From positions 1 through 35,058 of the forward strand of contig JAHLWZ010000974.1 in assembly GCA_020536535.1 (NCBI GenBank): 35,058 nucleotides of DNA, written 5' to 3'. A program made the translations under genes and the position numbers. Of the stretch, positions 1 through 10,551 are shown one piece after another. The stretch's first letter is position 1. Each line of letters opens with the position of its first letter. This DNA comes from Pelomyxa schiedti (taxonomy: Eukaryota > Evosea > Pelobiontida > Pelomyxidae). Under the pieces are notes generated by a model. That model saw nothing but the letters and a program-made list of their open reading frames with translations, made no database searches and had not been told where the DNA came from.

Positions 1-315
1 GACTCTGGCTGGCTGCGAATTACGAAGAAGCAACAAAATGATGCTGGGGGGAAAAAAAAAAAGAAGTGACACACTCTCTCCCCAACCCCCCCAAAAAAGA
101 AGGGATTCAACAACAACAGCACACACAACCACACGAAAATCCCACACGAGCAACCCACCCCCTTGCTGCCCAGAGCGTGACACGCCGAACCCCCAACCCC
201 AGACAAAGGCCCAACTTGTCTGGTGGAACTGGGGGTTCGGTGTGCTGCCTTTGGTGTCGCAGGGGGGCTGTTGGGCGGGTTGTCTCAACGGGATTCAAAC
301 CCCCCAAAAAAGGCC

Positions 316-317
<2 letters not shown>

Positions 318-351
<34 letters not shown>
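318..351. repeat. (GT)17 dinucleotide microsatellite
   Basis: A perfect run of 17 GT units on the plus strand (CA on the minus strand), between C/A-rich and T-rich low-complexity sequence. It produces spurious Cys-Val and His-Thr repeats in the open frames that cross it. Confidence 0.95.
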
Positions 352-352
<1 letters not shown>

Positions 353-781
353 GGAATCCCACTGAGAGAGTGTGAATGCCAATAAAACCCCCCAAAAAAG
401 AAAGAAGTGCCTGTGTGTGCAAGAACAGTGGCTGACGAAAGGGCCTTTCTCTTCTCTTCTGAACGTGACCACCCAAATTCCAATACAAGCAAACCTCAAC
501 AAAGTGCCACAAGTCACATATTCCATCAGCTGCTGGAACGCACAGTCCCTCACTCACAGACCCGTGTTGCGCACTGCTGCTGTTTGCTACCCCCCCATTG
601 GACATTTTATGGCTGGGCCAGTTCCACTTGTTTGATTCCGAGTCCTGTTCTTCTCCACTGTCACCATAACACCAACACACATCCCCAACACATCCCCACA
701 TTGCAGCACACTTGCACATGCCCACAATTGTAATTGTACAGGCTCTCAAAATCTGACAAAATAATTGCCACTTTTTCTGAT

Positions 782-787
782 TTTATT
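782..787 (-). terminator. Probable poly(A) signal of the alsin-like gene
   Basis: AATAAA on the minus strand, 89 nt past the proposed stop codon at 876-878 and inside an AT-rich block. Position and sequence fit a canonical cleavage/polyadenylation signal. No transcript evidence is available. Confidence 0.5.
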
Positions 788-875
788 TTTTAAATAGACG
801 AGGTTACAAAGAAATTCTTTGTCTCCTCAACTATGTTACATACAACACTAGTGGAAACAGAATATGCGGTAGTAT

Positions 876-3800
876 CTACATCATTCCGTGCAAATCAGCC
901 TTCTTTGACAAGTGGAGGTAGACTTGTGAGGAGTATGCAGATGAAAACCTCAGCTCTAGCTCCACAGTTTTTGGCCGGAGTGGTTGCAATTCAATGCCAA
1001 TGGTACCAAGCACATCCTTGGCCACTTTCCAGTAACTGCGCATCCCCCAAATACAATGGTTACAATGGTAGACATAATGATGGATATTCGGCGAACCTGG
1101 TATCCTTGAGGAGGTGAATCCACTTCAATTTATCATTCTTGAGAGACACAAGAAGCGGGGGCCGGGTCAGCATCCCTGGCAAAGTGAGAGCTTTATCAGT
1201 AACACCACAATCGGGAGTCTAACCTTCATCATTTACAGAGATACTGCAGGGGAGTGTCCCGCAAAGAAGAAGTAATTCGCTAAGCCAGTGGGTGATAACA
1301 CTATCTTGTCCTGGAATGCTTTGAACATCGAGACAGTTGAGAAGTCTTTCCTCCAGTACTTTGGGATTATGAATTAACTAAAAACCCTGAATTCTGCCAC
1401 TTACCTTGGATAGAAACAACAATGCCACTCTCGTCTGTGACTTCCCACTGCAGACTTTTGTTGTATGACACTGCTTGTTCCAGCTGAGAAACTCTTTTTT
1501 TTGTTGGTAAGAGAACGTGAATGACTCCACGCTTCTGAATACCTGAAGAGTGCATTTTCTGAAAGAAGCCGTTTGTCACCAAAATCTGACACAAAAGCCA
1601 GCTTGGCGGGGATGTCAGATACATTAGCTTTTATCATCATGTAGGTCAAAATAGAGAGCCTATCATCTGGACCCCTAGGTTAGGTAAAACATCCCGTAGT
1701 TGAAACTAATCAAAGTACAATTCGATATGTGGGATGTCAGAGGGAGATGTCTGCTTGTAGAATAGTTCAATATCTTTTTCGATGGCATTTGATGCCCTGC
1801 TGATGCACTCGACCACTGCCTGAATTGAATTGCATCGAGACAACAATCGAAGATGTTTGATTGAAAGACCGTATGGAACACAAGCTGAAAAGATGTTAAA
1901 AATGCAAGCGACGTAAGAAACGCACCAGATTGATCTACGCAGGGGCTCCATAGACTATGCGCTGTTTGAGGGGAATTCGGATTGGAGTAGGACAGCGACT
2001 GTGCAACTGGAGGAGAAGACGGTGTGTGGGTTGGAGTGGTCAGGCAAGTTGGGCTTGGTGTGATGCAGTTTTGTGGTGGAGATGCCTCTAAATGCAGCTG
2101 GGAATTTCTCTCTTCTTGGAAGCCATAACTCGGTAGTCGCCCCTCTTTTGTTGGAACACACGGTGGGGTACCAATCGGGCTCGTCCTTTCAGGTTGCTCG
2201 TCAAGCTGCAGAGGGGGTATTTCTGGAAAGCTGGGACTTTTTGATAAAGTCCGTGGTTCGTAGGGGCTGGAGTTGGTTCCTGGCCAGGAAACAGTATTCT
2301 CAATGGGTTTTGGCATTCTTTGAAAATGAGATTCCTTGTACAAGACGTGAGAACTGGCGTATGAGAAAAGAATGAGCAAGCATACCCATAAGCACAACTT
2401 CCGTGAAACCCCTAGTTCTTTCAAAGATCTCAATCGAAGAGAGTTCAAGTTCATTACGAGAGTCTGAGCTTCCGTTTTGTACTTGTATTTGTAAGATTTA
2501 ACTGATAGAATGTTTGATGGAAACACTGAACTGTTCGTCTGTACAAGGCAAATAAATCTGTTGACACGTTTCCAATAATAACGGTCTTGGTCCAGTGAAC
2601 CCACTCCAACCTTTTGAGAGAATTCAAGGGGCCAAGTAAGCTCTCACAGCATCGAACAATCTGATCTGAGCCAGGTTATTTTTAGCAAAGAAATTAAGCC
2701 ACGAGTTACCAGCAAATGAATTGATATCGTCAATGGCGTCTGCTAAAAGAAGTGCAGCTTCTTTCCTGGGGGTCCCGTGATAACAAACAGTGAAGATGCG
2801 ACTGAACTTGTACACACACTGGCCAAAGGGGTGATTTAAATCACTGGCACTCAAAAGTCAGAGACAGCTTAGAAATTGGGAATAGCAACTTCAATAGAAT
2901 GCAAAAGATGCGTTGGTTTATCTGTTTTTCTGTAAACCTGGAAAGAATGTGATCTGCCCACTTGGAGGGCTAGAAATTGGTAAGCTAAAAAAAAAAACAG
3001 TAAGGGGAAAATACTTTTTGAACTTCCTCGTAAGGGAAATTGAACAAAGCTATTTGCTTATCTTCAGGAATGACAGGGCAAAGAAACCGCCACTTTTGGT
3101 ATCTACCTTCGGGCAGGGAATCTCCTCCTTCTTGGGAAGGGCTACAATAAAGAATGAGTTTATCCAAGTGATTTTTATCGACATAAACCTCTTAATCAAA
3201 GAGCCAGTGATATTAGTTCCATCGAACATTCCAGTGAGAGAATCTCCATTTGGGAAGTGCATTGCTGTGAACTTTCAGTTGATAATTCAACAGTTTCTTA
3301 CAATATACTTCCTTGCCCTTTGGGCTTTCCCTTTGCAAAAATCCCAGAGAAAGTTGTGCCATCTGGTTGGATTGAAACCTGAATGATTACAATTACACCC
3401 TATTTATAGCTATATGGCATACCCCAAATCCATATTTCTGGTGTTACGTAAGGAAAAAAGTAAAGAAAAAAGAACGAACTTCATCTTCACGCCAATGGCC
3501 ATAGTATTGACCCGAACTAGAATACTCAACACCAAAGCCGTTTCGCTAAGGAAATATGAGAACCCAAAGTGCCGAACAGAAGATACCTTGTCATTCAACC
3601 AGGTTCCAGCATAAAGGGCTGTCTGTGTACCCTGGATCAAGTGCAACTCCCCCTTTGCTTTTGTTGGCTGTAAAGCCTGAATTTGGGGGGAAATGCACAC
3701 CAATCCTTGTTTAAGCTGTTTTCCTCCGGACTCGTACAATCCTCCAACATACTTTGCACTCTCATCTACGAGAATCCCTGGAGGAGGATCTTTGTGGGGT

Positions 3801-5926
3801 TCTAATCCCCAAGCACAAACAGTTCCCTCCGAATTAAAGGACAAGGCGAGAACAATCATATCAATAGAAATAGTGAAATCGAGCGCTGGAGAATGCACAC
3901 GCCACTCACATAGACAATGGTAAGTCTTGATTTTGATTAGAATTGGATTGTTTTGGTGGTGTTCTTCATTGCTGTTTCGAGAAGAATAGTGATATTACCT
4001 CACAGTGCCACATGCAAACTAAACCATCATCATACCCTGATAAAACACACGGGGGGTTTCGCATGCTTACGTCACATAGTGCAGTAATTTTGGCACGTTT
4101 CCCGATGGGATCATTTCTCCAAGTAAGTTCGCGGGTCTTATTGGTAATTTAATTACTTCTGTTAAGAAATCGGTGATACCAGAGGATCCCAGACACAGAG
4201 ATAACCAGAAACGTCACCAGTCCAAATGTGATCACCCATTAGCTTGATACAGGTTAGAGAGTGATCAATTGTACTGTCTCTTTCATCTGTAGAAAACCAC
4301 TGTGTGTCCTCTTCTTTAAACTGCTTGTGAATTAGCTAGTGCCAACTTTTGCAGGGAATCAACCGCAGATACAAGCTTGGATCCAATATCGGGGCCGTTC
4401 TTGCTCTGCCAATGAGCATGCATCTCATCACACTAAGGTACAACACTGAGTGGTATACTTTCCTCGCATGCAATACCTTTTCTTTCGAGAGTGTCACTAC
4501 ATTTATTTTTGAGCCAGATGTAAGCCAGATACAGTATTGCGTTACCAACGTAGCACAACCAATGCCAGCACACCCAACGCTATATGTTCCGTATAAGTTT
4601 CCCTGTGATTTTTCTTCTGAGAATTCGTTGCGAAAAAATGGAACCTACCTCTGCATCCCATATTATCACGTCCTGGTATAAGAAGCCCCAAACAAGTGAA
4701 TCTTTTGAGAGAAGACCTGTAATGGCTTGCAGTCCAAACCGTTCTGGGAGTCTCACAGTGTTACGAAGAGCGTGTGTCTGTTTTGGGAGTTGGATCTGAC
4801 AGTAGAGAAGTAACTACCTCTGCATCCCAGATTTTACATTCCCCAAAATTTGTCGCGGTCCACACAGTATCTCCACTGACACATTTAGCAGACACAAGTG
4901 ACGAAATCTTGTGTTCATGTGCAAGAAATTCGGGAACAGTTCTTTGAATCTACAGGGCCTTCAGGTTTTTTCTCTAAGGTACATTTAATACGCTTTGATT
5001 GTCTTGGTTAAGAGTCCAGATAGAAAGTGTTCCCTTCTCTGTTCCGATCCATATTTTATCTCGCCAACAAAGTAGTGCAGATATCTAGTTTCGCCAAGGT
5101 CAAAGAATAACCAAGAAACATAAACACATGCATTATGCTCCGAGGGTCGAAACTGTGATGCCCAAGTGACACAAGACTGTACCATATTTGATACAATCTG
5201 AGAGTTCAACTGCACAACACCACTGGTGCACACTCCCACAGTAGCAGAGCCAATCACCCCACTTCCTCCATTCACCCACAAAAATGATGGTGGTGAAGGA
5301 ACGTGCATACTGGGTGATGGTGAAGGGGACCCAACATGAAAATTCGCAGTTGCATTGGCATTCGAGTTGGAAGGGAGGATATGTGCACTCATTGAGTTTC
5401 GCCTGCGCAACTGCGGCGACGAGCTCTGGAAGTGGACCTGAACCGGGGGAGTATGACACGGCGGCGGAGTCGAGATCGGCGGCGACGACTGAGACTGGGA
5501 AAGGGCCTGGGCCTGGGACTGAGAGATCGCCAGCGACAGATTCGACAAGGCACTGAGCAGCGGCGACGAGCCCCGCGGCGGGTCGACCCAACTTGGCAGG
5601 CTGGAGCAGCACCTCGGCTCAGGGACCGACGCCGATGGCGTCGATGCTGACGGCGACGACGGCGACGGCGACTGCGACGACGGCGACGATGAGATTGCGT
5701 ACATCGGGGGCGACGAGTTGGGCGAGGAGGCCAGGCTGAGGTTGCCGGTGCTCCACTGGCGCCGCAGGTGCGGCTGCAGCTGGATGGGGACGTGGACGCG
5801 CTCAATTGTGGGAGCGGGCGAGTGGGACTGGGACTGGGACTGCTGGGGGGCCTGCTGCGTCACGTTGGACAGCGACGGCGACATGCAGCGACGAAACCTG
5901 TCCGCCATGCTCGTGTGCGACGCCAT
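876..5926 (-). CDS. Alsin-like Rab5-type GEF: WD-like propeller, MORN repeats, VPS9 domain
   Basis: This is a many-exon gene with introns of about 40-60 nt. Exon 1 (5926-5126) begins at MASHTSMADRF and is Ser/Pro/Gln-rich and disordered. The next exons I could phase exactly are 5084-4983, 4949-4818 and 4777-4649; each ends a propeller-like blade (LSIW, CKIWDAE, VIIWDAE). Further blades (YLCVWDPL, GLVCMWHCE, TVCAWGLEP) run to about 3750. MORN-type repeats follow at about 3690-3180 (ALYAGTWLNDK, TTFSGIFAKGKPKGQG, HFPNGDSLTGMF). The C-terminal part (about 2860-1500) has VPS9 features: AVVECISRASNAIEK and then DDRLSILTYMMIKAN. VPS9 domains exchange nucleotide on Rab5-family GTPases, and MORN plus VPS9 is the C-terminal layout of alsin. 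Alsin carries an RCC1 propeller and DH-PH, whereas here the propeller looks WD-like and I see no DH-PH. The stop at 876-878 was chosen because splicing out about 1030-1090 joins two open stretches in phase; skipping that intron would stop at 1060. Confidence 0.72.
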
Positions 5927-6166
5927 GTTTGTTTTGTTTGTTGTGCTTTATCGAGTTTTTCGTTCGGGTAAGTTACGGGAGGTCACAGAGAAGTTCGCCT
6001 GGCGATTTTTCCCAAACGGGCACGCTTTTTCTCCTCCAAGGGTGATGAAAATTTGGAAACCTACAAAAGGTGACTGCCATTGCGGGCAATCATCACCACC
6101 ATCTGGTAAAAGCAAACAATCACAAAATGACAAAGATGGATATTCTTTTCTTAACAATCAGATAAA

Positions 6167-7919
6167 CTACAAGGATGATTGTTGGCCTTCACGTGTGTGG
6201 GCAAGGGAGCTGACAACTACAGAACGCAGGGTCTACGAGGGAGTGTTAGCAAAGCAAGAAAAAAGCACTGTAGGAAGTACCCCATTCAAACTCACTGGGC
6301 GGCCAGTGCAAGCCGCAAGGTTCCGGGCATTGCAACACTCCTTATGCACAACAACATTGCAAGCCAGACATTTGAAGCCTTTCAGCCCAAAACTGCAACT
6401 TAATTAGTAAGGAGGTAAGGCGATTCCAGTACTCATACCCCATTAGCCGTTGGTCACAGGCTCGGCACCACCCAGGAGTGGGAACCGTGACTGGCCCCCA
6501 GTCATGTTCTTTTCCTGTGGATTGGTTGATATTCGATGTTATTTCCCTGAGTGTTCCTACAGCCTGACGAATAGTGACTGTGTCAGGATGTTCAGAATAG
6601 GTATACCTTATTTTTGTGTTTAGTTTTAATTGTATCTGAACTGGTTTTGGTTGGATGTTACTTCAGAAGATCTCTAAATAGAAGTTCGTAACGAGGGAGT
6701 CGTTGAACTAAAGAAAGTGAGAAATTCTTTGAAAACGAAAATGGGATTGCCTATTGTTATCAATAAAGATTGCAGATATTGTTTTCCAACACCCATTGAT
6801 TGAGAAACACGGGTGTCCACAAAGTGTCTAAATGACTTGTCTGATTGGTAATACAAATCGAGGTGCCGTTGAATTATGTCAAACCTAAGAAGAGATGATT
6901 AAGAGGGAGGAGTGGGAGAGACTATACTTGCAAACAAAACTTCGATACGCCTCTAAAAATTCAGGGTTTCCCACAAATTCACAGAGTAAAGCACCAATAT
7001 GTGACAGGGGTTTCCAGTCTTTTACCACAGGAGTGAGTCTGGATAGAAAGTCCCCGTGAATGGCGGATAACTTTGGCAAACAAGGAAACAATATCATCTG
7101 TTCTTCAGTATGTAACAATGGTGAAGAGGTAAGCAGCTAATATAAATTCTTTAAGTACAACAATTTTTTCCTGTGTCAAGATGTGCTGGTTTAGTAGCGG
7201 CATTTGGAAGGTCTCCCTCAGTTCTAGCATATGAGCAATATAATCCAATTCAGTTGATCTCAACTCATTAACAGTATATTTTTTATTTCGTGACTGGGCT
7301 GCTACTTTCACCACATATCCCATAAACCTGGACAGGAATCACTCTGTATGTACTTTTCATATATGATTATACCTCCGTCTTCGGAAATTCCGTTGGATCA
7401 TAATCTGCGTTACGTAAGCCAAAGGAAAAAAAAAGTACAACCAAATCAAGTTGGTGAGAGATGATAAACGGAAGTCAAAATTACAGCAGCTTTTTCCTCA
7501 GGCGATATAGTTGGAGGGGGAGCAAGAGGATGCGCCACAACAGGCACGCCGCGGCACACCGCCACGCCTCCCCGGTTAACAGCAGATCCGCTACTGCTAC
7601 TGCTACTGCTACTGCTGCCACTCGCACCAGTGCTCCTCCTGTCTGTACTGTTTGATTGCGCAGTTGTGACACTAACAGTGGGGCTTGCAGATCTGCCGCC
7701 CTGCGAGGCTGCAGATCTTGCAGAGGCTCTGGACGCCACGGAATTCGCCAGATCTCCCAACACAGGCGGTGACGGGTGCGTAGGAATGCTCGGCAGAGAT
7801 CTTGGCGGGCGAGGGGGCAGCGGAGGCGGCAACTGCACAGCGGAAACAGATGACGCAGTCGTGGTGTTGTTATTACGTTGCGACGTAGCTGCGTAACTCG
7901 CACGCCGCTGATCTGTCAT
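6167..7919 (-). CDS. Rho guanine-nucleotide exchange factor (DH) with C1 domain
   Basis: The ATG at 7919 opens an exon of about 150 residues, rich in Pro and Ser, with a nine-Ser run. The DH domain is spread over several short exons: KYTVNELRSTELDYIAHMLEL (helix 1 signature, about 7275-7215), LFPCLPKLSAIHGDFLSRL (about 7090), EFLEAYRSFVCKY (about 6950) and QRLPRYELLFRDLLK (about 6710-6665), which matches the conserved QRxPRYxLLL DH motif. A C1 zinc domain follows (about 6510-6290), with the spacing H-x12-C-x2-C, then C-x2-C-x4-H-x2-C and a final Cys. DH domains activate Rho GTPases; C1 domains bind diacylglycerol or phorbol ester at membranes, or act as atypical scaffolds. I see no PH domain. 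The protein ends about 25 residues after C1, at TAG 6167-6169, after an intron beginning GTGAGT. Confidence 0.78.
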
Positions 7920-8114
7920 TTCCTTTTTTCAACTTCCTTTTTTTTGTCGTTTCAGGAAATCAAGTACCCAAGGCCAATCAAAAAATCTCAAAAAAAGGAA
8001 TCTTGGATTGCGTGAAACGAAATGCCCATGTTGTTTGATTTTCAGCACAACGGTTTGGGTTGTGCTGGCAGGAGGAGATAGAAAAAGAGATAGAGGGGGA
8101 GGGGATAAGAATAT

Positions 8115-10029
8115 TTACATGAGGGGGCAATCAGGGACCCCGGTTCCAAACGGCACCGTCATCTGGGGGTCCTGCCCTGGCTTGCTTCCCTGCATAAACG
8201 ACGACGAGGACGGAGACTGCAGCTGAGACTGTGACTGTGTGTGCTGTGAGTGCTTGCCATGCTTCGACGCCGTGGTGTGATGGCAGTGACACGTGCACGT
8301 GCACGACCCAGTGGGGCTCGGGCTATTGCTGTTGCTGTTACTAGTGCTGTTAATAGTGCTGGTACTGGTGCTAGTGATAATGCCAGTGCTGTTGGTTGTG
8401 GATGTGGATGTGGTTGGGGGAGTATTTGTTGGGTGATCTGTAGGATGGATAGCGGTTGGAATTACGACTGTGGGGGCACATAGAAGCTCCAGGAAGTTGG
8501 CGTAGGGCATCGCGTGCTTATGCGGGATTTCGGAAGCGGAGTCCTTGTCGTGGGGGATGACGGGGGGCATGTAGGCGGAGGCGGAGTCTGCCGACGCGCC
8601 GCAGCCGCCGTTGTTGTTGGTGTTGTTATTGTTATTGTTGTTGTAGTAGAGCGGGAAGGGGAGCTGCGGGTAGTACTGCTGGAAGGAGGGGATTCCAGGG
8701 GAGGAGGGAGAGGACGAGGACGAGCCGGACGCCTCCGAGTCCGAGTCGGAGGAGGACGACGAGGAGGAAGAGTCGGGCGAGCCGGGGGACGAGGGGTTGG
8801 AGGATACGTTGTAGAGGGGCGGGAGGCTTGGGAGCGAGGAGGCTGCGGAGCTGGGCAAATGCGGCGGGATCCCCATGAGCGGAGGGAAGATATCCTCGTA
8901 GCCGCCCACGCTGCGGTGTGCTGCATGATGTTGGTGCTGGTGCTGGTGCTGGTGCTGATGCTGATGTTGGTGCTGGTGTTGCTGGGGGAATGCTTGAGCG
9001 GAATGCATGTTGATTTTGGGTAGTTGGTCAAGCGGCCCACCTTGGTGTTGATCCTCCAAGACAGGGTGCATTGGTGCAGTTTCTTTTGGAACCTTTCGCC
9101 TCTTGCTACTGGATTGTTGTGGAAGATTCGGCGGAGTTACAGGCGAAACGTGCTCAGTGACTCTCCTCTGAAAAAAATGAACTTAGTTTGGAGTGATATC
9201 CAAATGTTCGAACCAACCTTCAGAGTTGAGTTCCATCTGTTCTTGACCGAATTGGCGGTTCTACCCTCTAGCATTCGCGAAATGTCTGTCCACTTGTTAC
9301 CCAAAGTATGATGTGCAGTTATAATAAGTTCATCTTCAGCTGCAGTCCATGGATCCTTACGAACTGCTGGTGCAAGATGGTTGAAATACCTACAAGTAAG
9401 AATTAAATAATTCCGTAGTACGCAAGTGACTAGGTACCTCTCTCGGCACTGCTTTCCCACACGACCGCTTATTTTACTTGCAATCGTTGTCCACTGTCCA
9501 GTGCCATTTTCCGCCACTAATTGAGTCAATAGTGCATCTTCCTGCCATTTGGTTGGAAAAACCAGAAAACAGCGATAACAACAAACCTCTGGTGTCCAAG
9601 GTCCCTTCTTCCTCCTAACGAGTTTGTATTAAAATCGAGAAAACACTTCCACATAAAAATAAGATAACCGACTTAATTTAAGTGATACGAGATACTAGAT
9701 GCCGCGTACCTATCTCTCCTATCCTCAGTCTCTCTCAGAATAGATTCTGTGTCAGGGGGTGGCGACGGCGACGGTGAAGGAGGCACGGGAACCAATGGTC
9801 CGTAACCAATCACTCCCCCGCCCTGGTGAATCCCATAATACCTGGCCTGTGCCTGTGCTTGCTGTTGTTGGTGCTGCTGGGGGTGAAGTTGGAGAGCGGC
9901 GCCCGCGCTATGCTGGCGGTGGTGGATTGGATTGTGGGAGGGGTGTTCAGGACCGGGAGTTGTTGGCCTGCGGTGTTGCCTGTGGTGTACTACTTCTTCG
10001 CCGCCGAGACTGGGGCTCATATACATCAT
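8115..10029 (-). CDS. Two-repeat (R2R3-like) MYB DNA-binding protein
   Basis: The first ATG is at 10029 (MMYMSP); codons upstream in frame include no ATG. Exon 1 (10029-9710) is His/Gln/Pro-rich. Exon 2 (9614-9597 and before) starts the MYB repeats with KKGPWTPE, continued by EDALLTQLVAENGTGQW and GRVGKQCRERY. The second repeat reads PWTAAEDELI, GNKWTDISRMLEGRT and NSVKNRWNSTLK. The last helix (KNRWNST) resembles the animal/plant MYB recognition helix. The third tryptophan of the first repeat is Tyr (CRERYFNHL), a common kind of substitution. After an intron at about 9175-9225 comes SSSKRRKVPK, a likely nuclear signal, and then about 320 disordered residues with an HQ tract, Ser/Asp/Glu-rich and Thr/Ser-rich blocks. 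It is probably a nuclear transcription factor; its targets are unknown. Confidence 0.85.
8931..8990. repeat. Imperfect CAG/CAC-type repeat coding an HQ tract
   Basis: Tandem TGCTGG/TGATGC/TGTTGG units on the plus strand encode alternating His and Gln on the minus strand inside the MYB protein. The units vary at third positions, so this is an old coding repeat and not a fresh perfect microsatellite. Confidence 0.8.
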
Positions 10030-10551
10030 TGTGGGATGAAGCAGCACAGTCTACGTCGTACGAAAGGGTGGTGGTTAGGCTTTGTCCTTTTTTTTTGTTT
10101 TTGGTTTTTTTCGGCCAGGTAACCGTGGGGTCTGGCTGTGTCAACAACAAAACAAAGTGATGTTGATGATTGCAGCAAGTGAAATTTTTTTGCGTTATTT
10201 TGTGTTTTCTTTTTGCTTGATGTCCACACAAAACTGTCAGTTGTTGCAACCGACAGCCCGTTGGAAAACTGATGATCGTTTTCGTTCGTTGGTGGTTCTC
10301 GAAATCCGTTAGTGGTTGGGACATTGCACGTTTCTTCCTTTGTTTGATTTGTGCATGTTCTCTGCCATAGAGGTCAAAGTTTTTTATCACGTAGTACACT
10401 GCACTTTACTCTGTTCCCGAAAAAGAACTGAGCGTTTCGGCTACAAGAAATCGCGCCAAAATAAAATTCCCCAAAGGCGCTGAACGTTTCGCTAAGCGAA
10501 TAAGGGAACCTTCCTTCCCAACAGGTTTTTTTGTGGCTTGTTAGTGTATTG
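10030..10551. other. Intergenic stretch between MYB and SEC24 genes
   Basis: This holds the 5' flank of the MYB gene and the 3' flank of SEC24 (both minus strand). It is T-rich in places (about 10085-10110) and contains one CAAAGTG heptamer at 10153-10159, about 125 bp upstream of the MYB start. No convincing coding frame or RNA gene is visible. Confidence 0.6.

Larger units (their letters stand above)
1..875. other. Non-coding flank downstream of the alsin-like gene
   Basis: I see no supportable gene here. The open frames on both strands are low-complexity (C-runs, A-runs, CA/GT repeats) and have no recognisable domain. The stretch holds the 3' flank of the minus-strand alsin-like gene, including a likely poly(A) signal at 782-787, and a long GT microsatellite at 318-351. 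An exon of a gene to the left of the window cannot be excluded. Confidence 0.6.

Noticed and set aside
289-304. GGTTTGAATCC-like box on the minus strand, resembling a tRNA B box
   Set aside because: No A box, acceptor stem or anticodon arm can be formed with the flanking CA-repeat and C/A-rich sequence.
1060-1062. TAA as the stop of the alsin-like gene
   Set aside because: An intron covering about 1030-1090 removes it and joins, in phase, about 50 further codons of good coding quality that end at 876.
833-1117. 94-codon plus-strand frame
   Set aside because: It is antisense to the last exons of the alsin-like gene, whose minus-strand frame is longer after splicing and joins in phase.
8514-9023. 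169-codon Val/Gly-rich plus-strand frame
   Set aside because: It is a shadow of the low-complexity C-terminal part of the MYB protein.
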